Shown in pieces: positions 26,141-34,638 of a stretch of 64,000 nucleotides of DNA; the first letter of the stretch is position 1, and each line of letters begins with the position of its first letter. The stretch covers positions 4,346,501-4,410,500 of the forward strand of contig NZ_JAJONA010000001.1 of assembly GCF_024699985.1 (NCBI RefSeq). Reading direction: 5' to 3'. Position numbers and translations under genes: made by a program. The notes under the pieces were generated by a model. It was not told where the DNA came from. It made no database searches and was given only the letters and a program-made list of their open reading frames with translations. Source of the stretch: Phenylobacterium sp. J367. Lineage in GTDB: Bacteria; Pseudomonadota; Alphaproteobacteria; Caulobacterales; Caulobacteraceae.

Positions 26141-27664
26141 CTAGTTCACCCGCGCCGGATCGAAGTCGCGGACGAAGCGGTCGAGCAGCCGGACGCCCCA
26201 GCCGCGGGCGCCCTTCGGCGCCGTCGGCTGGGCCTCGTTCGACCAGGCCACCGCGGCGATGTCGAGGTGCGCCCAGGGCGTGGCCGGGTCGGCGAAGAAG
26301 CCGATCACGTGCGCGCCGACGCTGGCGCCCGCCCCGCCGCCTTCCACCACGTCGCGGATGTCGGCCACCGGGCTCTTCAGGTCCTCGGCCAGGGAGGCGT
26401 GCAGCGGCAGGCGCCACACCGCCTCGCCCGAGGTGGCGGCGGCCGTCTGGACCTGGGCGGCCAGGCCGTCGTGGCGGCTGAACAGGCCCGCGTAGTCGTC
26501 GCCCAGCGCCGTGCCCACCGCGCCGGTGAGCGTGGCCACGCTGAACAGGGCGGCCGGCTTCCAGCGCTCGTCGGAATAGGCGATGGCGTCGGCCAACACG
26601 ACGCGGCCCTCCGCGTCGGTGTTGATCCGCTCCATGCTCTTGCCGCCGTAGGCCCGGACCACGTCGCCCGGCCGCGCGGCGCCGCCGCCCGGCATGTTCT
26701 CGGCCATGGCGCCCACGGCGACCACGTGCACCGGGGCCCGCGACTTGGCCAGCGACAGGACCGTGCCCATTGCGGCGGCGGCGCCGGACATGTCGGTGCG
26801 CATGCGCCACATGCCGGCGGCCGGCTTGATGGAGACGCCGCCCGCGTCGAAGGTGATCCCCTTGCCGGTGATCACCACCGGCCGGCCGGTCGCGCCCGGC
26901 CCCTTGTACTCGACGATCACCAGCCGGGGCGGCCGGGTGGAGCCCATGCCGACGCTGAGAATGGCGTTCATCCCGCGACGGGCGAGCTCGGCCTCGTCGA
27001 ACACCTCCACGGTCACGCCCGGGACGCCGCGGAACGCCTCGCGGGTGCGATCGGCGAACCACTGGGGCGTCTTGATGTTGGACGGCTCGGAGATCAGGTC
27101 GCGGGTCAGCCGCACGCCCTCGGCCAGGGCGGCGCCGCGGCTGTCGAAGGCGGCGCGCGCCTGGGCGGCCTGACCGCCGACGATCACCAGCGGCGCCTGC
27201 GACGGCTTGCGCTTCTCCGGCGCCTTGAGGCCCGGGTAGGCATAGCCGCCCAGCTCCGCGCCGATGGCGAGCTCGGCGGCGTCGAGCCCCTCGGCCATCA
27301 CCGCCACCGCCCCGTCGGCGTCGGCGGTCTCGCGCCGGGCCAGCCCGCCCAGGTCCTGCAGCGCCGCCGGCGCCTGCGCGCCGGCCGCGCCCAGCACCAC
27401 GATCTGCTCGTAGCCGCCCAGGCCGCGCAGGTTGAGCATCTTGCCCGTCTTGTACTCGAACCTGGCCGCGGTCAGCGCCCGGCGCACCGCCTCGCGGACG
27501 GCCGGGTCAAGGGCCGCCCCGCGGGTCGCAAGGTCCGCCTCGGACGCCAGCGGCAGCACGACCGCGCCGGCGCGCGGCGCCTCGGCGGCGAACTGGACGG
27601 GCCGCGCCTGGGCCGAGCCGGCGGCAAGGGCGAGCGCAAGGGTGGACGCGGCGAGACGGCGCAA
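26141..27664 (-). CDS. Leucyl aminopeptidase family M17, exported form
   Basis: A 507-residue dinuclear zinc/manganese aminopeptidase. The family signature NTDAEGRV and the metal-binding segment ITGKGITFDAGGVSIKP are present, with the catalytic lysine in GKGITFD and the arginine of the NTDAEGR signature. Unlike cytosolic PepA it carries a signal peptide (RRLAASTLALALAAGSAQA), so it probably acts in the periplasm. The start is set at TTG 27662-27664, with AGGAG 7 bases upstream; no ATG is available. It stands convergent to the Sel1 gene, 31 bases apart. Confidence 0.9.
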   Translation of the reverse strand: MRRLAASTLALALAAGSAQARPVQFAAEAPRAGAVVLPLASEADLATRGAALDPAVREAVRRALTAARFEYKTGKMLNLRGLGGYEQIVVLGAAGAQAPAALQDLGGLARRETADADGAVAVMAEGLDAAELAIGAELGGYAYPGLKAPEKRKPSQAPLVIVGGQAAQARAAFDSRGAALAEGVRLTRDLISEPSNIKTPQWFADRTREAFRGVPGVTVEVFDEAELARRGMNAILSVGMGSTRPPRLVIVEYKGPGATGRPVVITGKGITFDAGGVSIKPAAGMWRMRTDMSGAAAAMGTVLSLAKSRAPVHVVAVGAMAENMPGGGAARPGDVVRAYGGKSMERINTDAEGRVVLADAIAYSDERWKPAALFSVATLTGAVGTALGDDYAGLFSRHDGLAAQVQTAAATSGEAVWRLPLHASLAEDLKSPVADIRDVVEGGGAGASVGAHVIGFFADPATPWAHLDIAAVAWSNEAQPTAPKGARGWGVRLLDRFVRDFDPARVN

Positions 27665-27771
27665 GGGCGAACTCCTGTTATGTTGTAACGTCGTTGCTAA
27701 GGCCAAACGCGGCCGGGCGCTAGGCCTGTCGTGCGGTCGGCCGAAACGTCCGCACCGCGATTGTCGCCCGC

Positions 27772-28125
27772 TCAGAACGGGCCCTTGAAGACGAACCAGG
27801 CGCCGAGCGCGATGAAGGCGAAGCCGGTGGCGTGGTTGAGGGTCAGCTTCTCGCCCAGATAGAGGACCGAGAAGACCGCGAAGACCACGAGGGTGATGAC
27901 CTCCTGCATGGCCTTGAGCTCGGCCGGGTCATAGGCCAGGCGGCCGATCCGGTTGGCCGGCACCGCCAGGCAGTATTCGAAGAAGGCGATCCCCCAGCTC
28001 ACCAGGACGATGATCCAGAGCGGCCGATGCTCGACCTTCAGGTGGCCGTACCAGGCGAAGGTCATGAAGATGTTGGAGGCGACCAGCAGCAGGACCGGCG
28101 CGATGAGCGTCATGACGGGGGACAA
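27772..28125 (-). CDS. DUF486 small membrane protein
   Basis: A 117-residue protein with four hydrophobic helices, matching the DUF486 family (DMT-like fold): ASNIFMTFAWYGHLK, WGIAFFEYCLAVPANRIGRL, QEVITLVVFAVFSVLYLGEK. Function unknown. The start is probably TTG 28123-28125, with GGAG 6 bases before it; the ATG four codons on (28113) has no ribosome site. It follows the leftward Crp/Fnr gene after 76 bases. Confidence 0.85.
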   Translation of the reverse strand: MSPVMTLIAPVLLLVASNIFMTFAWYGHLKVEHRPLWIIVLVSWGIAFFEYCLAVPANRIGRLAYDPAELKAMQEVITLVVFAVFSVLYLGEKLTLNHATGFAFIALGAWFVFKGPF

Positions 28126-28201
28126 GGGCGGCTCCGGGGGAGATCTGTCGCCTCACCTTACCTCCCCCGCGCGGCGGCGGGAGGCATGGCGCGACCCTCC
28201 G

Positions 28202-28915
28202 TCAGTGCTGGAGGTAGGCGGTGTCGAACTGGGCCAGGGCGGCCAGGCGGTCCCAGTCGAGAATCTCGACCCGGGCGCTGCGCCAGCGGATCAGGCCTTC
28301 GGCGCGCAGCGACTGGACCACGCGGTTCGCATGGACGGTGGACAGGCCCAGGACATTGGCGAGCTCGACCTGGGTCAGCGGCAGGTCGAAGGCCGGCCCC
28401 TCGGCCAGGCCGACGTCGCGGTTGCGGGTCCAGAGCTCGCAGATCAGGTGGGCGAACGCGGCGCGCGCCGTCTGGCGGCCGAGCATGACGATCCAGCGGC
28501 GGTGCACGGCGGCGTCCCAGGCCAGCAGATAGCCGAACGCCAGCGCCCAGGCGGGATAGTTCGTCGCAACCTCCGCCAGCGGTCCGTGCGGCGCCGTCGC
28601 CACCACGCAGTCGTCGAGCGCCACGACGCTGTGGTCCTGGCGCCGGAGATAGAGGCTGTGCAGGTCCACGAAGTCGCCCGCAATGTGCAGGGCCGTGACC
28701 TGCTCCGCGCCGTCCTCGAGCGTGACCAGCCGGCCGGCGACCCCCGCCACCATCAGGGTGCTTTCGTTGGGCTTGGCGAACTGGGCGATCATCTCCTCGC
28801 CGCGCGCGTAGCGGCGCGGGGGCTGCATGACCGACTCGAGTGCGGCCGCGGCGTCGGGCGGAATTTCCCAGCGCAGACGCAGCTTCCTGAGCAGGCGGTC
28901 GATCGAGCTGTGCAA
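28202..28915 (-). CDS. Crp/Fnr-family transcriptional regulator
   Basis: A 237-residue regulator with an N-terminal cyclic-nucleotide-binding-like barrel (residues about 30-125; GDFVDLHSLYLRR) and a C-terminal winged helix LTQVELANVLGLSTVHANRV. It lacks the N-terminal cysteines of Fnr, so it is not an iron-sulfur oxygen sensor of that kind. The start appears to be TTG 28913-28915; no ATG is available in frame and no clear ribosome site is seen, so the start is uncertain. It is divergent from a second Crp/Fnr regulator across 194 bases and a 65-residue gene. Confidence 0.85.
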   Translation of the reverse strand: MHSSIDRLLRKLRLRWEIPPDAAAALESVMQPPRRYARGEEMIAQFAKPNESTLMVAGVAGRLVTLEDGAEQVTALHIAGDFVDLHSLYLRRQDHSVVALDDCVVATAPHGPLAEVATNYPAWALAFGYLLAWDAAVHRRWIVMLGRQTARAAFAHLICELWTRNRDVGLAEGPAFDLPLTQVELANVLGLSTVHANRVVQSLRAEGLIRWRSARVEILDWDRLAALAQFDTAYLQH

Positions 28916-29109
28916 AGGGCGCCGTCCGGGATGAGCACCGAAGGAACCAAAACACCATCCGGACGCGGAGAGTTCCGCACGGTGCGCGGCGACGCGATTT
29001 CAAGGGCCAGATCGACCCGAAATTCCAGCGCCGCCGGCCGGCGCCCTAACACAGGTTATTTTCAGCCATCCCGATCGGCGCCGTTCTGACGGCCGAGAGG
29101 GAGAGTGAT

Positions 29110-29307
29110 TTGCCCACCTATACCTATCTGATCGTGGACGACCGTTATTCCGTCCCGTCGCTGAAGTTCGAGGAGGCCGAGAACGACGGTGAGGCGCAGG
29201 CGGCCGCCCGGGCCGACCTGCAGGCCAACCCGCATCACGCCGCCGTCGAGGTCCGCCAGGGCGACCAGATGATCTCCATGGAGCGGCGGGCGCATCCTCG
29301 TGGGTAG
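29110..29307 (+). CDS. Small conserved-looking protein of unknown function
   Basis: 65 residues from TTG 29110, preceded by GGGAGAG: MPTYTYLIVDDRYSVPSLKF, then acidic/Ala-rich helix EEAENDGEAQAAARADLQAN. The composition suggests a small alpha/beta protein with a beta strand at the start. Its stop overlaps the start of the downstream Crp/Fnr gene, so the two are translationally coupled. No family recognised. Confidence 0.6.
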   Translation: MPTYTYLIVDDRYSVPSLKFEEAENDGEAQAAARADLQANPHHAAVEVRQGDQMISMERRAHPRG

Positions 29308-30034
29308 TGTCGCGGCCCGCGCCCCGGCCGCCCCGCCCACACGCGACGGCGGCGTGCTTCTTCGGCGGCTGACGGCGCACGCGCCGCTGGCCCCGGCCGA
29401 GATCCAGGCGCTGGGAGCCGCCGCCAGCGGGGGCGTCGTCGCGCGGCGTCCGGCGGGCGCGCTGATCGTCGCGGAAGGCGACCGGAACCCTGCGCAGGTC
29501 ATCGTGCGCGGCTGGGCCGCCGCGTTCCGGATCCTGCCCCAGGGCCGGCGGCAGATCTTCCGGCTTCTGCTGCCCGGCGACATCATCGGCCTCGGCGCGG
29601 CGCCGGCCCGGTGGTCGGTGGCGGCTCTGACGGCGCTGGAGACCCAGTCGGCCGAGGCCGTGCTGGACCTTGCGCGGAGCGGCCAGGCCCCCGGCGTCCT
29701 GCGGGCGCTCGGCCAGGCCATGCGCGAGGAGGAGCGGCTGATGCTCGACCAGATCGTTCGGGTTGGACAGCTCACCGCGCTGGAGCGGATGGCCCACCTC
29801 CTCCTCGAGGTGCGCGACCGGCTGGCGGCGGTCGGCCTCACCGAGGGCCAGCGTTTCCCCCTGCCGGCGACCCAGGAGGTATTGGCCGATCTCCTCGGCC
29901 TCAGCATCGTGCATGTGAACCGGGTGCTGAGGACCCTGCGCGAGAGCCGTGTCGTCGCCTGCCGGCAGGGCGTCGCCACGGTGCTGGACGCCGAGGCGCT
30001 GGCGCGGCTGGCGCGCGACGGCGCGGCGGCCTAG
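29300..30034 (+). CDS. Crp/Fnr-family transcriptional regulator (second)
   Basis: A 244-residue regulator starting at GTG 29300. It has an effector barrel (ADGD-like turn EGDRNPAQVIVRGWAAAFRI; LLLPGDIIGLGAAP) and a winged helix FPLPATQEVLADLLGLSIVH followed by VNRVLRTLRESRVV. No Fnr-type cysteine cluster. It is coupled to the preceding 65-residue gene and ends in the CTAG palindrome shared with the stop of the LysR gene facing it. Confidence 0.85.
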   Translation: MGSVAARAPAAPPTRDGGVLLRRLTAHAPLAPAEIQALGAAASGGVVARRPAGALIVAEGDRNPAQVIVRGWAAAFRILPQGRRQIFRLLLPGDIIGLGAAPARWSVAALTALETQSAEAVLDLARSGQAPGVLRALGQAMREEERLMLDQIVRVGQLTALERMAHLLLEVRDRLAAVGLTEGQRFPLPATQEVLADLLGLSIVHVNRVLRTLRESRVVACRQGVATVLDAEALARLARDGAAA

Positions 30035-30994
30035 CGGGGGGCCGCCGCCCGAGCGCCTTTCGGACGCCGGAGGCGCGGTCTCCCGCGCCTCGCCCGGACC
30101 GCCCGAGGCGCGGCACACCTCGCGGAGACAGCCGCGCAGCCAGCGGTGGGCCGGATCGGCGTCCAGCCGCGGATGCCAAAGCATGGAGACGGTGAACGGC
30201 GCGGTGGCGGCGGGGATCGGGAAACTGAACAGGCCCGCCCTCAGCGCCGCGGTGTGACGCTCCGGAGCGGTGGCCACCAGGTCCGCCCCCCGGGCCAGGG
30301 CCAGGGCGGCCGCGAACCCTCCGACCACGACGGCGGTCCGACGGGTCAGGCCTTCGGGCAGGAAGGGACGGTCCACGGCGTCGTCCTCGAAGCCGCTCCG
30401 CGAGACGATGACATGGCGCGCGCTCTCGTAGTCCGTGAGCGTGACCCTACCGCGCGCCAGCGGATGCTCCGGCCGCACCACCGCGACGAGGCGATCGCGG
30501 AACAGGCCCTGGCTGAGGACCTCGGGCCCCAGCGACGCGTCCACCACCGCCGTTTCGAGATCGACGCGGCCTTCCCGCAAAGGTCCGCTGTCCTTGTCGG
30601 GCTTCTGGAGGAAATTCAGGCGCACCCCCGGCGCCTCGGCGCTCACCCGGGCGATAAGCCGGGGTCCGAAGTTCTCCACGAACCCATCGCTGGTCCTCAG
30701 GGTGAAGGTGCGGACGAACTGAGCCGGGTCGGCCGTCCCGAGGGGACGCAGCACAGTCCCGGCTTCCTGCACCAGCGCCCGGACCTGGGCGCGCAGCGCA
30801 TCCGCGCGCGGCGTCGGCACGAGGCCGCGGCCGGCGCGAACCAGCAGCGGATCGCCCGTCGCCTGACGCAGGCGGGCGAGCGCCCGGCTCATGGCCGAGG
30901 GGCTGAGCCTGAGACGCCGGGCGGCTCCCGCCACACTGCCCTCGTCCAGAAGGACATCCAGGGTGGCGAGCAGATTGAGGTCGGGCGTCGACAT
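30031..30994 (-). CDS. LysR-family transcriptional regulator (C-terminal frameshift)
   Basis: About 320 residues. The N-terminal helix-turn-helix reads LLATLDVLLDEGSVAGAARR then LRLSPSAMSRALARLR, and the effector domain follows (TLRTSDGFVENFGPRLIARV; RHVIVSRSGFEDDAVDRPFL). The frame as given runs on antisense through the Crp/Fnr gene; removing one base from the run of six G at 30036-30041 brings in TAG at 30031-30033, a normal length. It is divergent from the cupin-MFS pair, which it probably regulates. Confidence 0.85.
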
Positions 30995-31025
30995 GGCGGC
31001 CCTCCAACGGTCAGGCTCATATATA

Positions 31026-31036
31026 GCGTCATACGC
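31026..31036. promoter_or_regulatory. Candidate LysR-type operator
   Basis: The dyad GCGT-CAT-ACGC lies between the divergent LysR and cupin genes, 32 bases from the LysR start, in a locally AT-rich stretch. Position fits a LysR binding site; sequence alone is weak evidence. Confidence 0.3.
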
Positions 31037-31122
31037 ACGAATAGAGTGCAATCGCTGCGCGTTCCGCCATGTCGGGGCGCCTCCTATCCTTCGCGCATCG
31101 GATTCCAGCGAAGGACAGGACC

Positions 31123-31668
31123 ATGCCTCCGACCTCCTTGCAGACCTTCATCGACCAGGTGCGGTCCGACTGGGGGCCGCTGACCAGCGAGCGTGTCGCC
31201 GCACGCCGCGAGCACCTCCTGGCGCTGCTGCGCGCCGCGCCGTCCGAGACCTGGCTCGGCGGCCTGCTGAGCCGGGCGCCCGCCAGCGAGGAGCTGCATC
31301 GCGATCCGGACTTCGGTTTTGTCCTTCTGGCCCACGCCGAGCAGGCCGGTCTCTACCGGCCGCCGCACGACCATGGCCGGAGCTCGGTGATCTACGCCAT
31401 CCAGCACGGCGAGATCGAGATGCGCACCTATGGCCGCATCGAGGACGCGGATGGCCGGGTCAGGCTGGTGCAGCGCGACAGCCGGGTCATCCGCGCCGGC
31501 GGGGCGGAGGTCTACCTGCCCGGGGACATTCACGACACGCGATGCCTGAGCCACAGCGCGCTGCTGTTCCGCTTCACCGAGCGCGACCTGAAGGTCGAGG
31601 ACAGGCTCGAGCATCGGGTCACCCGCTATGCCGAACACGACGGCGACTGGGCGCCGGCGAGCCGGTGA
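31123..31668 (+). CDS. Cupin-fold protein, cysteine-dioxygenase-like
   Basis: A 181-residue single-domain cupin. The metal-binding histidines lie in YRPPHDHGRSSVIYAIQHGE (cupin motif 1, HxH plus downstream Glu/His) and in LPGDIHDTRCLS (motif 2). The overall pattern resembles predicted metal-dependent beta-helix enzymes related to cysteine dioxygenase. AGGACAGGACC precedes ATG 31123. It overlaps the MFS gene (GTGA) and both are divergent from a LysR regulator, suggesting a substrate-inducible enzyme-exporter pair. Substrate unknown. Confidence 0.7.
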   Translation: MPPTSLQTFIDQVRSDWGPLTSERVAARREHLLALLRAAPSETWLGGLLSRAPASEELHRDPDFGFVLLAHAEQAGLYRPPHDHGRSSVIYAIQHGEIEMRTYGRIEDADGRVRLVQRDSRVIRAGGAEVYLPGDIHDTRCLSHSALLFRFTERDLKVEDRLEHRVTRYAEHDGDWAPASR

Positions 31669-33029
31669 CCAGCCTGCCGGACACCCGGGACTGGAGCGCC
31701 GACCCGGCGCTCGACGCCGTCCGGCGGAGGATGGCGGTCATCGCCGTTCTGTCGGCCATGGCGCTGGTGGTGCTGGACGCCGGCGTCACCAACGTCGCGC
31801 TGCCCACCCTTGGCGCCGCTCTGGGCGCCACGCCGGCCGCCGCCATGCTGGTCGTCACCGCCTACCAGGCGGGGGTGGTGATGGCGCTGCTGCCGTTCGG
31901 CGCGCTGGGCGAGCGCTTCGGCCACCGCCACGTCTTCACGGCCGGCGTCTGGGTGTTCGCGGCCGGAGCGGCCGCCAGCGCGCTGGCTACCTCCCCTTCC
32001 GTGGCTCGTCGCGGCCCGGTTCGTCCAGGGGCTGGGCGGGGCGGCGATCATGGGGCTGGGCCTGGCGCTGCTGCGGTTCGCCGCGCCGCCTGGACGCCTC
32101 GGCGCGGCGATCGGATGGAACGCGCTGACCGTGGCGCTCGCATCGGCGGCCGGCCCGAGCCTGGGGGCGCTGCTCCTGTCGGTCGCGAGCTGGCCCTGGA
32201 TCTTCGCCGCCGGGCTGCCGCTGGCCGGCCTGGCCCTCGCCGCGAGCCGCGCGCTTCCCGCCACGCGGACAACGGCGGCTCCGCCGGACCTCTCCAGCAT
32301 GGCCCTCAACGCCGCCGCCTTCGGCCTGCTCATCCTGGGCGCCCAGTCGGTCTCGGCGCATCCTCGCCTCGCCGCCGTGCTCCTGGGGGCGGGCGCCGCC
32401 AGCATGGCCGGCCTGGTCCGGCGCGAGTGGCCCAAGGCCGAGCCGCTGCTGCCGCTCGACCTGCTGCGCGCGCCATCGTTCCGCCTCTCCGCCATCGCGT
32501 CCGTCTTCTGCTTCGCGGCGCAGTCGGCCGGCCTGCTGGCTCTGCCCTTCCTGCTGCAGCACCGCCTGGGCCAAAGCCCGCTGGCGACGGGCGCCTGCAT
32601 CACCGCCTGGCCTCTGGGCGTCGCGGTCACGGCGATGCTCGCCGGACGGCTCGCCGACCACGTTGCGACCGCCCGGCTCTGCGCGGCGGGCGGCGGCCTG
32701 ATGGCCGCCGGCCTCGCGGGCCTGGCCGCCCGGCCCTTGGGGAGCGAGCCGCCCGCGCTGGTCCCGTTCATCCTGCTGGCGGGCATGGGCTTCGGCCTCT
32801 TCCAGTCGCCGAACAACCGCAACCTGCTCATGGCCGCGCCCCCAGCCGCAGCGGCGCGGCCGGCGGCCTCCAGGGATCCGCGCGCCTGACGGGACAGGCG
32901 GTCGGGGTCCTTTTGATGAGCGGCCTGTTCGCGCGCCTTTCCCTGCGGATCGCGCCGGACGCCGGACTGGCGATCGCCGCGGTCCTGGCGGTGCTCGCGG
33001 CGGCGGCGAGCCTTCGCCGCGCGGCCTGA
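31665..33029 (+). CDS. MFS transporter, DHA2-type drug exporter-like (two frameshifts)
   Basis: About 455 residues starting at GTG 31665, overlapping the cupin stop. Around 12-14 membrane helices are visible, with motif A-like GALGERFGHRHVFTAGVWVF and the first helix LSAMALVVLDAGVTNVALPT, typical of the EmrB/QacA (DHA2) group. The frame shifts near 31993-31996 (run of four C) where SLPWLVAARFVQGLGGAAIM is expected, and again at 32839-32843 (run of five C) before GAAGGLQGSARLTGQAVGVL. Both sides are in family, so I read one gene. Likely exports the compound handled by the cupin (inference). Confidence 0.8.
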   Translation: MTSLPDTRDWSADPALDAVRRRMAVIAVLSAMALVVLDAGVTNVALPTLGAALGATPAAAMLVVTAYQAGVVMALLPFGALGERFGHRHVFTAGVWVFAAGAAASALATSPSVARRGPVRPGAGRGGDHGAGPGAAAVRRAAWTPRRGDRMERADRGARIGGRPEPGGAAPVGRELALDLRRRAAAGRPGPRREPRASRHADNGGSAGPLQHGPQRRRLRPAHPGRPVGLGASSPRRRAPGGGRRQHGRPGPARVAQGRAAAAARPAARAIVPPLRHRVRLLLRGAVGRPAGSALPAAAPPGPKPAGDGRLHHRLASGRRGHGDARRTARRPRCDRPALRGGRRPDGRRPRGPGRPALGERAARAGPVHPAGGHGLRPLPVAEQPQPAHGRAPSRSGAAGGLQGSARLTGQAVGVLLMSGLFARLSLRIAPDAGLAIAAVLAVLAAAASLRRAA

Positions 33030-33104
33030 GACCCAAGGTCGCGCGGGCCGGCAAGGCCTGCGGCGCCGCTTGCGTCGGACCCCGCCCGCGGCCACGGATC
33101 GGCC

Positions 33105-33531
33105 ATGCGCCGCGTCCTGATCCTCGCTTCCGCCGTCCTCATCGCGCCCCCGGCGCTCGGGCGCCGATGAGCGAACTCGACCGCAAGGCCGCCTACTGCG
33201 CCAACCTGCTCTCGAAGCAGCGGGATCTCATGGTCGAGGACGGCCAGACCGCAGGCCTTCCCGGGCTCGACGCCCGGAGCGGCCGGCTCGCCGCCTATCT
33301 CGCCGCGCGCGCCCCCGCGGTCGGCGCCGGCGCCTCACGGAGGCCGGCCAGCGGCAGACCATGGAGAACTTCTTCGATCTGGGCCGCCGCGCCGCCGAGG
33401 CCGGGTGCCTGAAGCCGGGAAAGGCCCCCGACCAGGCCTGCCTCGCCCGTGTCCTCAAGGAATCGGGGATCGCCGAGCAGCGCGCGAGCTGCGGCGAGCT
33501 GTCCTGGCTGCCCGCCGGTGAGGGACCCTGA
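33105..33531 (+). CDS. Small exported protein of unknown function (frameshifts)
   Basis: From ATG 33105 a signal peptide is read (MRRVLILASAVLIAPPALG), then an indel near 33150-33170 moves the frame to MSELDRKAAYCANLLSKQRD, and another near 33330 to TMENFFDLGRRAAEAGCLKP and KESGIAEQRASCGELSWLPA before TGA 33529-33531. Four or so cysteines suggest disulfides. About 140 residues when joined. I do not know the family. The joining is supported by helical, cysteine-containing continuity only. Confidence 0.45.
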
Positions 33532-33543
33532 GGCGACCTGATC

Positions 33544-34380
33544 CTACCGTCCGAACCAGTAGCGGACGCCGACGGTGGCGCTGAACTGGTCGCTGGAGCC
33601 GAGGTCTTCGACGATCGGGCTGTCGGCGGCGTCGCCCAGCAGGCGGCGGTATTCCAGACTGCCGGTCAGGCTCCAGCGGGGCTGGACGCGGTATTCGACG
33701 CTGCTCACCAAGCCCACGCTCCGGGTGGCCCCGTCGGGCGCGTAGGCGGCGACGCCCAGCGGGCTGCGGGCGGCGTCCTGCGGCGTCACCGCGAAGTAGG
33801 TTTCGGTGTAGTCCTTGTCGGCCCACGAGAACCGCGGGCCGATCGAGGCGATCCAGGGGCCCTGGCGCGCCACCGCGTCGCCGCGCAGGTCGAGGAGCCA
33901 GCTCTCGTGGCCGCCGAAGCCGCGCCGGGTCTCGACGCGGAGCCGGGCCCATTCCGCGGGCCAGACCTGGGCGAAGACGCCGGCCTCGACCGCGCCGTCG
34001 ACCTTGTCGAAGCCTTCGAGGTCGCCGTCGTCCTCCCGTGACGAACGCCAGCGGCCGACGACGCCTGCCGAGACCTTGTCGTCTCCGAACAGGCCGACAC
34101 TGATCCCGTCGTCGGGCGCGCCGAAGCCGGGCGGGGAGCCGCGGCGGTAGAGGTTCAGGCTGCCGGTCGGATAGAGCTTGTAGTCGTCCGAGCCGACATA
34201 GTCGGGCGCCAAGCGGACGCCGGCCCGCACATTGTTCAGCGACCAGCCCATGACCTCGATGTCCTCCAGCCCCCCCTGGGCGGCGGCCGGGCCGGCGGCC
34301 AGGAGCGCGAGGGACACGGCGGCGGCGAAGGCGAACGGGCGGACCGGGACCCTGCGGGTGTCGGCGTTTCGGAAAGGCAC
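33544..34380 (-). CDS. MipA/OmpV-family outer membrane protein
   Basis: A 278-residue predicted beta-barrel: signal peptide (PFAFAAAVSLALLAAGPAAA), then NVRAGVRLAPDYVGSDDYKL, typical of MipA/OmpV, alternating strands, and a C-terminal strand ending VGVRYWFGR with an aromatic near the end for BAM recognition. The start is GTG 34378-34380, with GGGAGAG upstream. MipA-like proteins are scaffolds or porins of the outer membrane; the role here is unknown. It is divergent from the GH65-type gene. Confidence 0.85.
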   Translation of the reverse strand: MPFRNADTRRVPVRPFAFAAAVSLALLAAGPAAAQGGLEDIEVMGWSLNNVRAGVRLAPDYVGSDDYKLYPTGSLNLYRRGSPPGFGAPDDGISVGLFGDDKVSAGVVGRWRSSREDDGDLEGFDKVDGAVEAGVFAQVWPAEWARLRVETRRGFGGHESWLLDLRGDAVARQGPWIASIGPRFSWADKDYTETYFAVTPQDAARSPLGVAAYAPDGATRSVGLVSSVEYRVQPRWSLTGSLEYRRLLGDAADSPIVEDLGSSDQFSATVGVRYWFGR

Positions 34381-34638
34381 GGGGTCTCTCTCCCTCGATG
34401 ATCCTTCCACCTTAGCCGCCTGGCGCGTGGCAGGCCCTGCAAATGTCGACCCGAGACGCCCCAGCGATCGACCCGGGGCGCGGCCGAGGAACCGGACCCG
34501 CCGAGCCGCACTGAGGCAGGAGGTGTCGCCCCGGACGGGTCCCATGCCGAACGCCAGAACTCCCAGACCGCCGCCGGCCTGCCGGCCGATCAGTCCGCGG
34601 CGCGAGACGGGCCCGCCGCGGCGCCCCTGCCCGCCTAT

